DNA of 64,000 nt, taken from the NCBI GenBank assembly GCA_032622095.1, contig CP136063.1, positions 77,415,980 through 77,479,979 of the forward strand, written 5' to 3'. Below are positions 1 through 10,760 of this stretch, piece by piece. The stretch is from Siphonodentalium dalli. Taxonomy: Eukaryota > Mollusca > Scaphopoda > Gadilida > Siphonodentaliidae. The translations under genes and the position numbers were made by a program. Position 1 is the first letter of the stretch. Each line of letters begins with the position of its first letter. The notes beneath the pieces were generated by a model. It searched no databases, was not told the DNA's origin, and worked only from the letters and a program-made list of their open reading frames with translations.

Positions 1-168
1 AAGTCTTTCTGACACACATCACACTCGTATGGTCGATAACCGGTGTGGGTCCTCTTATGCATTGTCAGATTCCAGATACATGTATGAATGATTCCGTCTT
101 ACACACGACACACTAGTGTGGGCGATCCCCGGTGTGGGTTCTCTTGTGCATGGTCAGACTCCAGATAT
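1..168 (-). pseudogene. Decayed C2H2 zinc-finger fragment
   Basis: Read on the minus strand, this edge segment holds two Kruppel-type repeats. Bases ~60 to 1 read NLTMHKRTHTGYRPYECDVC, a good finger C-terminal half, TGxxPY linker and next CxxC. The finger before it reads LTMHKRTHTGDRPH, then a TAG stop where the linker Tyr/Glu should be, then CVVCK. Between that CxxC and the next histidine there are 41 bases where 36 are expected, so there is also a +5 frameshift. Family knowledge: tandem C2H2 fingers bind DNA and come from large gene families. Inference: this is a pseudogene or the decayed end of a paralogue; the rest lies left of the window. It could alternatively be one bad exon of a live gene, but two independent lesions in ~100 bases argue against that. 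Confidence 0.8.
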
Positions 169-260
169 GGTACCTCAAACTTCGCAACTGTTGGACATTT
201 CCAACCTAACACCATCGCCTTTGTTGTTGGCAATTTCCAAATGAGTGTCAATTCAATTCA

Positions 261-708
261 AACATTTGACCGAAAGGATGAACATATTCGACTTTTGGTA
301 TCAAACAACACATTCATGCACACTAAATACTGGTGGCGCATGAAACTATCAGACCAAATTCAACCTAGTGTTTGTCTGAAATTTCCAACTATAATTTTGG
401 GCCAGGTGTGAAAATTCCAAAATTGAATTTTTTTTACTAAAGTGCTACATCCCTCCACCTTATTTCGTAACGTCTCTGTGTCAGTCATATTGTCGAATAA
501 ATAATTTGAATAATAGAGTATCCGTAGAATTATTCAACTAATTGGTATATATGACTCTTTTCCACAGCGGAACATAAATCTATATCGGATGTCAAACAAT
601 AAAATCTCAGTCAGGAATACACGCGCAAATATGCTATTCCTATTTCTTGTGATAATCCACTTCGATTTCCTGTCCATAGATTCCCCGAGGCCAGTTAAAC
701 TAACGAGA
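261..708. repeat. Tandem duplication, copy 1
   Basis: A ~440 bp unit starting AACATTTGACCGAAAGGATG and ending near CCAGTTAAACTAACGAGA. It recurs at 795-1234 with an offset of 526-534 bases, several small indels and scattered substitutions. It includes the phrase CCAGGTGTGAAAATTCCAA, also seen in more diverged form at 16.9-17.07 kb. No coding signal is conserved between copies. Confidence 0.85.
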
Positions 709-794
709 AATTCTGAAAAGATGCGAGAAATAAACGTATACACAATTTAATGATAATAATATATTAAGACACATGAGTTAATAGTATCAATCCA

Positions 795-1234
795 AACATT
801 TGACCGAAAGGATGAAAATATTCGACTTGTGGTATAAAACAACACTAAACTATCAGACCAAATTCAACCTATAGTGTTGGCCTGGTATTTCCAACTATAA
901 TGTTGTGCCAGGTGTGAAAATTCCAATTCCAAAAATTTGACTAAAGTGGGTAGTGATACACCCCTCCACCCTATGTCGCAAAGTCTCCGTGTCAGTCATA
1001 TTTGTCAAATAAATAATTTGAATAATACGCGCCGTAGAGACCCGTAGTATTATTCAACTAATTGATATATATGACTCCTTTCCACAGCCGAACATATTTC
1101 TATATCGGATGTCAAACAATAAAATCTCAGCCAGGAATACACGCGCAAATGTGATATTCCTTATACTATTTCTTATGATAATCCACTTCGATTTCCTGTC
1201 CACAGATTCCCCGAGGCCAGTTAAACTAACGAGA
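795..1234. repeat. Tandem duplication, copy 2
   Basis: Second copy of the unit at 261-708. The last ~200 bases are the best conserved part (TATATCGGATGTCAAACAAT, then CCCCGAGGCCAGTTAAAC). Short minus-strand open frames in both copies look alike only because the DNA is duplicated; indels break their frame, so I do not call a gene. Confidence 0.85.
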
Positions 1235-1680
1235 TACCAATAGCGAGAACGTCCACAATTGAATATGAATTCAGTCGTTGAAGGCTGAACAAATTTACAT
1301 TTTACGCTAAACACATTAAATGATAGAATATTTTATTGTGTTATTGTAGTTACATTCAATACATTTACTTGCGCTGTCATATTGTACAGTTGCATATCTG
1401 CGATATACATCTATAACATGTTTCCGCTTAGTTACTGTTAATCCCGGTCTTAAAGGGACGCAAGGCATTCGAAATGCGTTCGTGCGAATACAACTATGTA
1501 AAACAACTATCATCAACAAGTACTTGAAAATAAAAATAGATTGACTTTGTTATTATTTTCATTATTGGTCAAAACCATTGTGAAGTAAATATTACTGTGG
1601 AATCACCGATAAACGTTATATCATAATGGTCCAATTAGTCTTTTTAATCAAATATTGACGATAACACTGAAAAATAATTC
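1235..1680. other. AT-rich interval, nothing recognised
   Basis: A 67-codon minus-strand open frame (1316-1519) lies here but resembles nothing I know and has no supporting context. I see no RNA gene or repeat boundary. Confidence 0.4.
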
Positions 1681-1704
1681 AGAAAATTTGGAAATAAATG
1701 ATAG

Positions 1705-2090
1705 TCACCCTGAAGGTACATACAACGTTTGGTGACGATCGGGTGAGGTATATTGTCCGTATAGGGTATGCCAAAGGTTTTACTCATGCAAAGATGGTTG
1801 CAGGCGGCCATGTTTTTCAGCGAAACTCGTTCTAATTCATTAGCTGCCGTCTATAGACGTGATCCTAAACATGCCTATACAATTTTAAAGTCAATTCTCC
1901 AAAACTGTGAGCGGCATGGTGTGTCGACGAATTCAAATGTGAAATCAAGGATAGTTTCTCACGGCCTTGTGTTTTAACGAATTTCTGAAAAATCGGTGGA
2001 TCCCATCTAGATGTCACCAAGCAGATCAATATGAAGTTTTAAGGTGATCGAATGAGGGGCGTGATATGTGGTGTGTGCCAAAGGAAATTG
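1705..2090. repeat. Diverged dispersed repeat (GTTTGGTGACGATCGGGTGA type)
   Basis: Contains GTTTGGTGACGATCGGGTGA, then AAGATGGTTGCAGGCGGCCA, then a second, weaker AAGTTTTAAGGTGATCGAATGA. The same ordered phrases occur in more copies at 3868-4560. This sort of sequence is familiar to me from many invertebrate genomes as a short tandem, non-coding repeat; that link is from memory only. Confidence 0.6.
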
Positions 2091-2545
2091 TCGACAGATG
2101 CACGGACGCACGCACTGCTACACACCACATATGCATTTGTTATGTGAGTCGACCTATATACGTGGGAGCTGCATGCAGATAATTCCTTGTGGGCTGAAGC
2201 GCCCGTATCCAGGAAGTAGTGGGGTGCAGGCAAAATGAATGGGGTGCGTGATATTAAAAGTCAATAAATCAATAATTATTAACATATTTGTTGAAATATA
2301 TGGTATCAGTCTAATAATCATCAATTTGTAAGTTTTTTGCATGGTGATGTTGATCAATTCAATAAGTTTTTATTTGATATTATTATCCACAAGCATCTGA
2401 GTCAAAACTATGGTTAAACAAACTTCTGAAGTGTAATTGCCGAACATAGTGTACCCCCAAATCTACGTTCAGTGATTGGTTCAAAACGTGTCACATGGTA
2501 AAGATATCTAGCACACCTGTGGGATGCAGAAAATACAATGCATTG

Positions 2546-2800
2546 ATTGGATGATACCGTTCGTTCGAAAATAGCCAAGAATTTCCGTACATTTACTTGT
2601 GATGTATCTGACATTTTTTTTCTGCAGCTCAGAAATGAAACTTATAGTTGTTTCAACAAGGTCACTTATGAGGTTCAATTGGATGATGCCGTCCTTTCGA
2701 AATCAGCCAGAAAATGTCGTCCATTTACTTGTGGGGTGACTTCCAGAGATCTTTCTGCCGCTCAGAAATGAATTTAGACGTGTTTGATCATAACTCCTGT
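2546..2800. repeat. Two ~130 bp diverged tandem units
   Basis: GGATGATACCGTTCGTTCGA (2548) recurs as GGATGATGCCGTCCTTTCGA (2682). Each copy continues with CATTTACTTGTG and CTGC-GCTCAGAAATGAA. This is a diverged tandem duplication. The open frame crossing it reflects the repeat, not a known protein. Confidence 0.7.
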
Positions 2801-2949
2801 GATGTGACCATGTCATCAACTGAACTTCAGTGTTTTGAATTTTTACTTCATACGTGCATCTGAGAGGGAGCGGACCGACAACGTCATTAAGCCTACTTTT
2901 GTGTGGAACTTTGAACAGCTGATAACTTTTATATCACTTCGGTAACAAC

Positions 2950-3245
2950 TCCCAGTATATGAAGTCCATTTATTAGTATAGCAATGCGTAGGCCTATATT
3001 CTGGTCGTCGGAACGAGACAAAATCAATAAATTACTGTTTAACCTGAGGTCTGAACATTTTATCAGCCGCAAGCAAGACTTACAATTTAGTGAGAACATC
3101 CCTAATTTTATAAATATCGTCGAGAAACACTTCATTGTAAATCGTTTGTAGGCCGTTGTAGTGCATTGCGTCTCATGTGGAGTCTGCAGGCGCTTTTTCT
3201 ATGAAGGACGTTGGTGGGAATCAATTGACTCTCAATCAACCAGCT
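2950..3245. repeat. Segment duplicated at 6190-6598
   Basis: Shares ordered phrases with 6190-6598: GTAGGCCTATAT, GAGAACATCCCTAATT, CGAGAAACACTTCATTGTA, GAAGGACGTTGGTGGGAATC and TTGACTCTCAATC. Flanking motifs at 3355-3510 also recur around 4800 and 5240, so the whole 3-6.6 kb stretch was built by duplication and divergence. Confidence 0.7.
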
Positions 3246-3265
3246 ACGTGCATGGTCGCCGTGAT

Positions 3266-3337
3266 TTACATTACATTACATTACATTACATTACATTACA
3301 TTACATTACATTACATTACATTACATTACATTACATT
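3266..3337. repeat. (TTACA)14 microsatellite
   Basis: Fourteen uninterrupted TTACA copies (3266-3335), immediately after a short ordinary sequence. The lack of interruptions suggests it is young or length-variable. Confidence 0.97.
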
Positions 3338-3342
3338 ATCTT

Positions 3343-3640
3343 CCAATTTTCTTTACTAAAGTATATATATTCCACCACCATACAAAACATATTATGACAC
3401 CGAAATTTCCACCAAGCCATAGACTTAGCTTTGAACATACCCTCGTCGTAACCAGTACATATCGTTCCTTGTTAGTCTTACGCTATATGGTAACAATAAA
3501 TAGCGCTCATTTCTATATTTCCCCAAAATATTTACAAATATATACATTCCACTGAGATACAAAACATATAATGTGACATCGAAGTGTCAACTAGACCATA
3601 GAAAGTAGCTTTCTTAGCTTTGAACATACCCTCATTTTAA
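3343..3640. repeat. Short dispersed units with TATTCCACCACCATACAAAA
   Basis: The phrase TTTACTAAAGTATATATATT followed by CCACCACCATACAAAACATA occurs at 3351 and again at 4798; a weaker form lies at 3535-3610. Between them, 3461-3510 carries the GTTCCTTGTTAGTCTTACGC ... GGTAACAATAAATAGCGC motif that recurs at 5240, 6074 and 27580. Confidence 0.65.
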
Positions 3641-3867
3641 CCAATGAAAGTGTCAATGACACTGCAGCTCAATTCGGAGAGGATATAGTTTCTAATATGA
3701 CAGTTAATGGAGCGATAAGGAACGCGGAAAGTTTAAATGTCCAAGTAATGCCAGAGGTCAGCCATATATGGGTCACAAGAAGTTTGGGATCAATGAGATA
3801 ACTCTCATCTAGAAGTGGTCCCGAATATACCTGTACCTTTTCAAAACATTTATCCAATAAATGTCAA

Positions 3868-4560
3868 ATGCATGGTGTGCCGATGGATTCAAATTTGATA
3901 TTCAAGATGGCCGCTAGCGGTGCTTTTATTTGTATAAACATAAATTACGGCTCTCATCTAATGGTCATCCCGATGATCCTTATGAAGTTTAGTGAAGAAC
4001 GGGTGAGGGCTGTGATTATTAAAGCTGTGACGAAGGATTTAGTAATGCCAAGAGTAAAATCCAAGCAAAATTCGAAGAAAAAAATGTATGGCCCCCATCT
4101 GGTGCTCACACGGATGATCCATATGACGCTTGGTGACGATGGGGTGAGAAATGTGGATTGTAGAGTGTGTCAAAGGATTTAGTCACGCAAAGAGTAAAGT
4201 CCAATATAGCTGCCGGTGGCCATGTTTTTCATCGAAATCCGTTCAAATTCGATATATCTCACCCAGAGGTGATCCTATATACATGCCTGTAAATTATCGA
4301 AACAATTCTCCAATAACTGCGGGATGCAGGGCGTGCCCTTGGATTAAAATTTCATATCCAAGATGGCTGTTGGTGGCCATGTTTTTTTGAATTTCAGGAA
4401 AACAATCGATGGCTCTATCTAGCTCATCTAGAGGTCACCCCGAAGTTTCATATGAAGTTTGGTGACGATCGGATGAAAGTGTTTGCATGAGCAGAAGGAT
4501 TTAGTGATGCAAACAATAGACTCCAAGATTTGATGCTAGAAGGCAGATTTCTATCTAAAA
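3868..4560. repeat. Diverged tandem array (AAGATGGCC / TTTGGTGACGATC units)
   Basis: Repeated ordered phrases: AAGATGGCCGCTAGCGG (3904), ATAGCTGCCGGTGGCCATG (4206), AAGATGGCTGTTGGTGGCCA (4361); and TGAAGTTTAGTGAAGAACGG (3983), TGACGCTTGGTGACGATGGG (4123), TGAAGTTTGGTGACGATCGG (4454). Roughly three to four diverged units of 150-300 bp with CATCTAGAGGTCAC-type linkers. It is related to 1705-2090. Open frames here are incidental. Confidence 0.65.
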
Positions 4561-5558
4561 CATTATTTGAGGAAGTTTATGAAGTAAAATGTTAGCGCGT
4601 GACATCCGGGCCAGGAGCTTGTTGTGTGGTTTGTGTGGGCGCCTTTGTTGTAAAAAAAGCATTGCGATCTCTTTTGTTCTGTCGATAACACTACAAAGTA
4701 CATGTATACCCCCCAGGTGCTACGTTTGCGACCTATTGTCACAGAAATGTTAAACCTCTACATGGATGCTCATTGCTGTATCTCCCAATTTATTTTGTTT
4801 ACTAAAGTATATATATATATTCCACCACCATACAAAACATATTGTGACACGGAAATTTCCACCAGGCTTCGACTTAGCTTTGAGCATATAACCAACAAGA
4901 AAACCATAGTCAGAAATGGTAATGCGCTCAAGATAATATACTATATATCCATGATTGTAATTATAGAATCTTTTTCATTTCTGTTATTTGTAATTGGCAT
5001 AGCTTATCACAAACCAAAAAATCAACATTATTGACATATGTAAACGCCAATAAACGAAATTGAAATGATCAACTACACCTTTTACCGGGCTCGGCATCGG
5101 GGTCGCACTACAGCTCGGCCTCGTGTCGCACTACAACTATTAATGTGTCCCAATAATTAACATTATATAAATAGAACCCCAGGCCCAGGCGAAACAAGAA
5201 TTTGTACATTAGTATACACGCGGCGCGTAAAATAAAGATCGTTCCTTGTTATAGTCTTACACTGATATGGTAACAATAAAGAGCGATATATAACACTATA
5301 TCCCTCAGGTACTACGTTTGCGACCTATTGTCCCTCTACAGTTATACACAGAAACAAAACAAAACATACTCTGTACTAACTTTCTAATGCATCTATTGGC
5401 CAAGTTAGTAAAGAATGTATCGCACTAAAACAGCATAATACGATAGCCCACATCGAGCACGCCATGACACAGAAGACACTGATCCGAAATTCGTCACGAA
5501 ACGTCTTAATTCTTGCTTTGCAACACCTCGAGACATTTTTTCTACACAATGTACGATT
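4561..5558. other. AT-rich interval with scattered repeat fragments
   Basis: Holds the second TATTCCACCACCATACAAAA fragment (~4795-4880) and a GATATGGTAACAATAAAGAGCG motif near 5240-5292. A minus-strand open frame of 95 codons (5405-5692) runs into the palindromic element and is not credible as a gene. Confidence 0.5.
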
Positions 5559-6028
5559 GCATATATGTGACCCGCCATATCAAATCCAGTCGTAAGTCGG
5601 GATGTTTTTACCCTGTGCCAATGCATTCTCTTATATATGCGAGTCGACCATAGGTCGCCTCGCATATATAAGAGAATGCATTGGCCTAACAATTTTTTAC
5701 AATTTTAATAATTTGTTCTTGTATTTTTTAACAATTTTATAATTTCACCCATACAGAGCCCCAGACAAACATGAGCAGACGACACTCTTCTATATGCTTC
5801 TATATATGTGTGGGCTCCCTGCAGGATAATGGATGTTTTTTTTATGTCCTAAAAATTGTCAGAAACTTTTATTTAAAAAAAAATGATAAAAAATTGTTAG
5901 GCCAATGCATTCTCTTATATATGCGAGACGACCTATGGTCGACTCGCATATATAAGAGAATGCATTGGCACAGGGTAAACAAAATCCCGACTTCCGACTG
6001 GATTTGATATGGCGGGTCGCATATAAGC
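5559..6028. mobile_element. Foldback MITE whose ends are themselves palindromes, copy 1
   Basis: Outer inverted repeats of ~60 bp (GACCCGCCATATCAAATCC at 5569, its complement near 6017) end in CCCTGTGCCAATGCATT. Each end then carries a 69 bp near-perfect palindrome: 5617-5685 and 5901-5969. In the left palindrome the arm is ~27 bp (GCCAATGCATTCTCTTATAT...GAG), one mismatch, then GACC-ATA-GGTC. The right palindrome is the inverse of the left. The centre (5686-5900) is AT-rich and non-coding. No target duplication is clear. Related copies lie at 23611-23831 and 38468-38639. Confidence 0.85.
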
Positions 6029-6189
6029 TTACGACGAAGAGTTGTGCTAATAATCCTTTACACGTGGAACGATAAAGAGCGTTCCTTGTATAGGTCTTAC
6101 ACTAATAATGTAACAAATAAGAGCGCTTGATTTACTTGTGTGTGTAAGCACTGAAAGCTGGACAACATCTAATACTTCGCTATGGCTTT

Positions 6190-6598
6190 GGTAAGTCGTT
6201 CGCGGTAGGCCTATATCCTGTATAAAGTCAATATATATATATTGGTATATCAATTATTCTTCGGCATATTTGGGTCTTGGTAATTAGGAATTACTAGGTG
6301 TAACTTGAAACCTGCAACATTTGATCAGCCGCTCTATAAGCCACAACTCGCGAAGGAATTGCGGTGTGTGTATGTGTGTGAGAGGGTGTGAGGGTGTGTG
6401 TGTGTGCGTGGGAACAATCAGCAAAGAAAGCAATACTTCCAATTTATTGAGAACATTCCTAATTGTATAAAAGTCGTCGCGAAACACTTCATTGTACATT
6501 TTATGTGGGATAAGTGTATTGTGTCTATAATGTGAGATTGCGGATTCATTTTCATACGAAGGACGTTTGTGGGAATAAATTGACTCTCAATAGAACCC
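6190..6598. repeat. Segment duplicated from/with 2950-3245
   Basis: Diverged partner of 2950-3245, with a ~50 bp GT-rich stretch (6361-6412, TGTGTGTATGTGTGTG) in the middle. Ends in TTGACTCTCAATAGAACCCA. Confidence 0.7.
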
Positions 6599-7326
6599 AA
6601 GACATATTATGGAAGCTATTACTACGCCCGGCATGTGGCGATATTCTTGAGTCGATACAACGTTCTGTGTTGGTTTGAAGAATCGACCAGCGATTAAGGT
6701 GGCAATCGTGCTAAGAAATCGGACTCGCAATTGCTCGCGACTCGTGTTCTCCGCAGTCTTGAGCAATTCGGCTCAGCACTCTTTGATTCCAGGCCGCTAT
6801 CGCGTGATTGTCTAATACCAGAAACATAGAGAGTGATACATGCCCCTCCCATGTACCCACCCTCCGTGCCAAATTTATGTTCATTAATGGGGAGGTTTCA
6901 ATTTATCTATGCCTTCCTTCATTAACTGCTGTGCGGTGACAAAAAATACATATATTCAAAACAAAAAAAGTCATAAATATCAGTCACATTCCGAACCGAA
7001 TGATATATTCTTGGTTTATTCCAGATTGAGTTGTACATATATCACCATTGAACGAGAACAATTTTGTCAATACAAACTGGTTGTAGAAACAAACTTTTCC
7101 ATCCTGCTTTGCTGAGTAATATTGGTCGCGTACACCGCAGACCTGAACAATCGGGCTCACGACACGACACAATATCAAACATGTTTGATGTGTGAGGCTG
7201 ATTGCTCGCGAGACCGATTGCTCAGAAAAATCACTCCGCAGACTTGAGGAACACTTTATTAACTCAATCATGAATTAACATGAAATTAGAGATGAATGTG
7301 AACATATATACACTATTTACAACATA
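6599..7326. other. Interval with no recognised feature
   Basis: A plus-strand 68-codon and a minus-strand 95-codon open frame overlap here (6909-7271) on opposite strands. Neither resembles a family I know. Moderate CG content around 6690-6790 is the only compositional change. Confidence 0.4.
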
Positions 7327-7492
7327 GTCATCGTCATCATCTCGTCATCACTATAATCGTCATCTATATATATGCTAATCTTCATCACCATCACCACCAT
7401 CATCATCATCATCATAATCCACATCATCATCATAATCATCATCATCGTAATCATACTCACCATCTTCGTTGTCATCACCACCGTCACCACCT
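7327..7492. repeat. Imperfect (CAT/CAC) trinucleotide tract
   Basis: CATCATCATCATCATCATAA, CACCATCACCACCATC and similar, running ~165 bp with interruptions. This is simple sequence; it also gives a run of Asp/Glu or His codons in some frames, which should not be read as a gene. Confidence 0.95.
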
Positions 7493-7537
7493 CGCGAGTC
7501 CGGGTTGCTTAGCTCGACTTCTCAAGTTTGCGGGGCC

Positions 7538-8020
7538 TTAAAGATACGGGTGGCGTTGGCGGTGGGTATGCTGTTAAAATATTCAGCTCCGTCAAAAACC
7601 ACCACAAACAGAAATAATAGTAAAATATAGAATCAGAAATATATATGGTATAAACAGTATGTTATTGTCAAATGTTTTTCCTTTGTTGTGTAAACAAAAG
7701 ATCCGGATATGGTAAACATAAAGAGCGTTATTTGTTACTGTTTTCCTGATATGGAAATAATAAAGAGCGTTTATATCATTTGTGTGTGATTATAACCAAT
7801 AGAATTGCGCTGTGTTATGTAAACAGAAGCAAACCTTCTGTAACACGAGCAGGCTCTTGTTTGCGTACACCATCGCACGTCTTGACGACAATATACTATT
7901 TACGCGCTGATTATGTCTGGCATATGAGCAAAACTATATATATATTTTAATATTCCTTCTGTTGATGGCGATTTGAACAAATATGAATATTTCTGCAACG
8001 AACGCCACCCGTGCCTTTAA
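7538..8020 (+). mobile_element. TTAA-flanked MITE, family A, copy 1 (diverged)
   Basis: Left end TTAAAGATACGGGTGGCGTT, right end (reverse complement) TTAAAGGCACGGGTGGCGTT, so terminal inverted repeats follow a TTAA on each side. Internal landmarks are shared with the other copies: GGCGGTGGGTATGCTGT, AACAGTATGTTATTGTCA, AAACATAAAGAGCGTT, GATATGGAAATAATAAAGAG, TGTGTGTGATTA, GAACAAATATGAATATT. Length 483 bp, no coding capacity. TTAA flanks are known for piggyBac-, Kolobok- and some other elements; which enzyme moves this one is unknown. Confidence 0.85.
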
Positions 8021-8928
8021 GGCTGAAATACATGTAGTTTTTTCACTATATCGGTAACCTTCGTATTTTCTTTACTTTCGGTAGGATACAAAATTGGAAA
8101 AAAAATCCCTTAAAAATCCCTCCAATATCAATAGTTGAATTATAAAACGAAAATGGCTTGATTTTAACAAAATATATACAATGATACGTTTGCATCCATC
8201 CACACTGTAATTTGATGTGAGGTTGGAATCATTGGATGCGACAACTTCAGTTAGCTGAACAGAAATACACATTCATTAAAACGGATTGTTACATTTTTAC
8301 ATGCATTGGATCAAACCCATTCAATGCAGTCAGCCACATATTCCATCACAAAGGAAACTCCAGCTGTCGTCAGCTAATTTACGGAACTAATGAGAAGATA
8401 GATTAACCATCGGTCAAATTAAAGTTAAGTAGTCACGTGTTCCCATTGAAGACTAGTTACGGTCAAGGTGCGACATCGGTTGCAGTTAAAGAATTCAGTG
8501 AAAGGAAACCCGATTACCGCACACTGGGTGCCCAGATCAATGTGTGTGGAAGACTCGGAATAAAATACCAGCTCCATGTTACAAATCGATTCGTTGCTGA
8601 GTCGGAATGTTATCACTCACCGCTTCTCGTCATCGCTTATAACTACCCTCCCTCCTACAAGAAAACTTTGTCGAGATTTCCCGCGCGATCAAAAGGAGAA
8701 TGTTGTATGATCCGATGTTCGTGGAAATTTACGATTGTTTCGACGGCAAATTCAAGTGCGAACGCTTGTCGCCTTTGAAGACTGAGAAGTTCTGATAAAG
8801 AGTTCTGAATGCATGATTATCACGATAGACGCCCAAATTAATGAGTGAAATGTTTAGCACATAAACGTCGATACTACCCGTTAATTGTTCGAAATTGCGC
8901 GCCGATTAGGTGACTTTCAGACAGGAAG
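8021..8928. other. Interval upstream of candidate secreted-peptide gene
   Basis: A 113-codon plus-strand open frame (8437-8778) starting MFPLKTSYGQGATSVAV is the longest in the region, but I do not recognise it and its start lacks supporting context. It could be 5' untranslated or an older exon of the locus at 8929. The local GC content is higher than in the flanks, as in many exons or promoters. Confidence 0.35.
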
Positions 8929-9486
8929 ATGTGGACCGAACACTTTTCTGTTTTTGTGACCTTTGGGATATTATTATGCGGTAAGTTTTTCTATATTGTT
9001 AATAAATGTACATATAGTCTTCGCAATTCGCTTTAAACACAGAAACTGCTATATTCTCCTGTTACAGGACCTAATTAGACGGATAGATATAATTTACACT
9101 CATTGTGGGACTGCCTAATACACGTACCAAACATATAGTATAAGATTTATGGTCTCAAAGAGATTTCATTGGCCCCGCGAATTTCCTAATACGGAACGGC
9201 AAAGAGCTTTCTTGTTATTCCTATCACATTTCGTAAATCTTGTTTCGTTCGGAATTTTTTAATCAGATAAATCAGTATAGAGAGGGTTTGCAAAATCACA
9301 ATTACATTTAACAGTTATAATTGGATTTGCTTTCCTGCGCTTAACAATCATTTATCATCCAAATATATTGCTTCATCAGGAAAGAATAACACTTGCGTGA
9401 CACGTATCATTGTTTCCATAACTTCTGTCAGTTCAAAGAAGAATATATATACGTGGCTAATGCTGTCTGATATTGTACGTCTGTAA
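8929..9486 (+). CDS. Candidate two-exon small secreted protein
   Basis: ATG at 8929 follows GGAAG, so -3 is A, a good animal start context. Residues 1-18 read MWTEHFSVFVTFGILLCG, a convincing signal peptide: short polar start, hydrophobic core, small residues at the end. At 8981 the frame runs straight into GTAAGT, a consensus 5' splice site, in phase 1, the phase typical of introns after signal-peptide exons. A possible acceptor (GCTTCATCAG, ending 9379) opens a frame that continues KNNTCVTRIIVSITSV and stops at 9484-9486, giving ~52 residues and a 399 bp intron. Exon 1 is the solid part. The second exon is speculative: another acceptor further downstream could be the real one, and no family is recognised. 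Confidence 0.3.
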
Positions 9487-9504
9487 AGCGAACATTAGGC
9501 GATG

Positions 9505-9665
9505 TTTTTTTTTTTAAATTTGTTTTAAATTTGTTTTATTGATAAAGAAGAATAATAACAAAAGAAAGAGACAAAATACATTCACTCATTCATGCTCTCT
9601 GTCCAAAACATGGAAGAGTTTCACTCTTCCATGCCCTGGCCTACTTTCTTACCTGTGACATGCAA
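9505..9665 (-). mobile_element. Probable LINE 3' end remnant
   Basis: On the minus strand this reads a hairpin (CATGGAAGAGT-GAA-ACTCTTCCATG, 9609-9633, 11 bp perfect stem), then ~70 bp, then AATAAAACAAATTTAAAACA and an A-run at 9505-9520. A stem-loop followed by an AATAAA and simple A-rich tail is how many non-LTR retrotransposon 3' ends look. No coding part is attached, as expected for 5'-truncated copies. The call is inference from layout. Confidence 0.45.
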
Positions 9666-10139
9666 TTAGAAAATATTTAAAGCCACACTATGTGTTAGGA
9701 CAATTTTAACAGTCATTGTTCAACTTAAAAGCAAGACCAATAATCGATACTAGGTACTACCTTGATATATTTTTTGCATGAAAAGGACTTTCTTTAGCAA
9801 CAACAATGATAATAAAAAACAATAGATTATTTGTTTGTCTTCAGAATAACTTTAAATTTCCCTTATTAACCGGCTAAAGTGGTCGATGGTTTGCAATATT
9901 TAAGGTAGAACAAATTAGGCGAACATTTAGTTATTGAGCATTCAGCTCACATTCAAGAGCTAGGCAGTCTTCATAATTTTCAGATAAAGAAGTAGTAGCA
10001 TGTGATCCTCTTGATTGAGTGACTTTCTGAAATACCGGGAACAACGCGGAACTCAATATTTGTTCTGATCGTTTACCCTTTCTTTGCTAAGATGTTTCCC
10101 CAACCAGTTATAAAAGTATACATTAGAATGGTCTATCAT
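9666..10139. other. AT-rich interval, nothing recognised
   Basis: No open frame above background, no repeat boundary seen. Confidence 0.4.
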
Positions 10140-10340
10140 TCATCATGACGGGGTGCGTAGGAGAAATGGGCCGACGACAGACAGACGAACAGATAATACA
10201 AACGCACAAGGATTCTTATTCATCGATTGGAAAGTTCAGATAGTAAGTTCAACAAACGGCCTATCGTCGTTTGCTGAACTTATTATATGAAATTCCCCTA
10301 AGGGAACTACTCGTCAATGAGTATTTAGAATAGATTTTGC
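10140..10340 (-). repeat. Dispersed repeat with internal palindrome, copy 1
   Basis: Carries an imperfect palindrome at 10234-10291: GTTCAGATAGTAAGTTCAAC ... GCTGAACTTATTATATGAA. Next to it lies AGGGAACTACTCGTCAATGA on one side and a segment matching TTATCTGTCGTCTGCTT (as complement) on the other. The order of these blocks is the inverse of the copies at 11200, 36050 and 62615. Confidence 0.7.
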
Positions 10341-10544
10341 GAACCCCGTCTAGTGTGATACAAACCTGCGGTGTACATGTTCGTGGAAATATTGATTATG
10401 AAACATCAATATGTTGCTATTATATATTTTAATAATCACATCCACTAAATTTACTAAAGTATTTTTCCTTATTTTTTCATTTTTTCCCAAAGGCTAATGC
10501 ATTTAAATAAGATTAGGATACGTTCTTACGCTGGCAAGTTTTCA

Positions 10545-10760
10545 CGGTGTGTTTTGTGAGCATTTCGTCACAGAAAATCATTTGGTGCCATACTATGAAC
10601 GGCAACATGCTTACACAATGTATATTTACCAAAGCTAACGACATGATAAGCAGAATTTCTGTATAGTTCCACATGTATAACGGTGCTACTGGCATTTGCC
10701 TTCAAATACCTGCATGATTTATTCTTGCGATATAATGGCATGCAATTTACTGGCAATATT
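10545..10760 (-). repeat. Fragment matching 36185-36400 in inverse orientation
   Basis: The complement shares GTCGTTAGCTTTG, GCATGTTGCCGTT, TGGCACCA and GACGAAATGC with 36185-36400, in order. Open frames over the two copies overlap the shared blocks but are not the same length and carry no known domain. Confidence 0.6.

Noticed and set aside
5405-5692. 95-codon minus-strand gene
   Set aside because: Its first third is the palindrome of the MITE at 5559.
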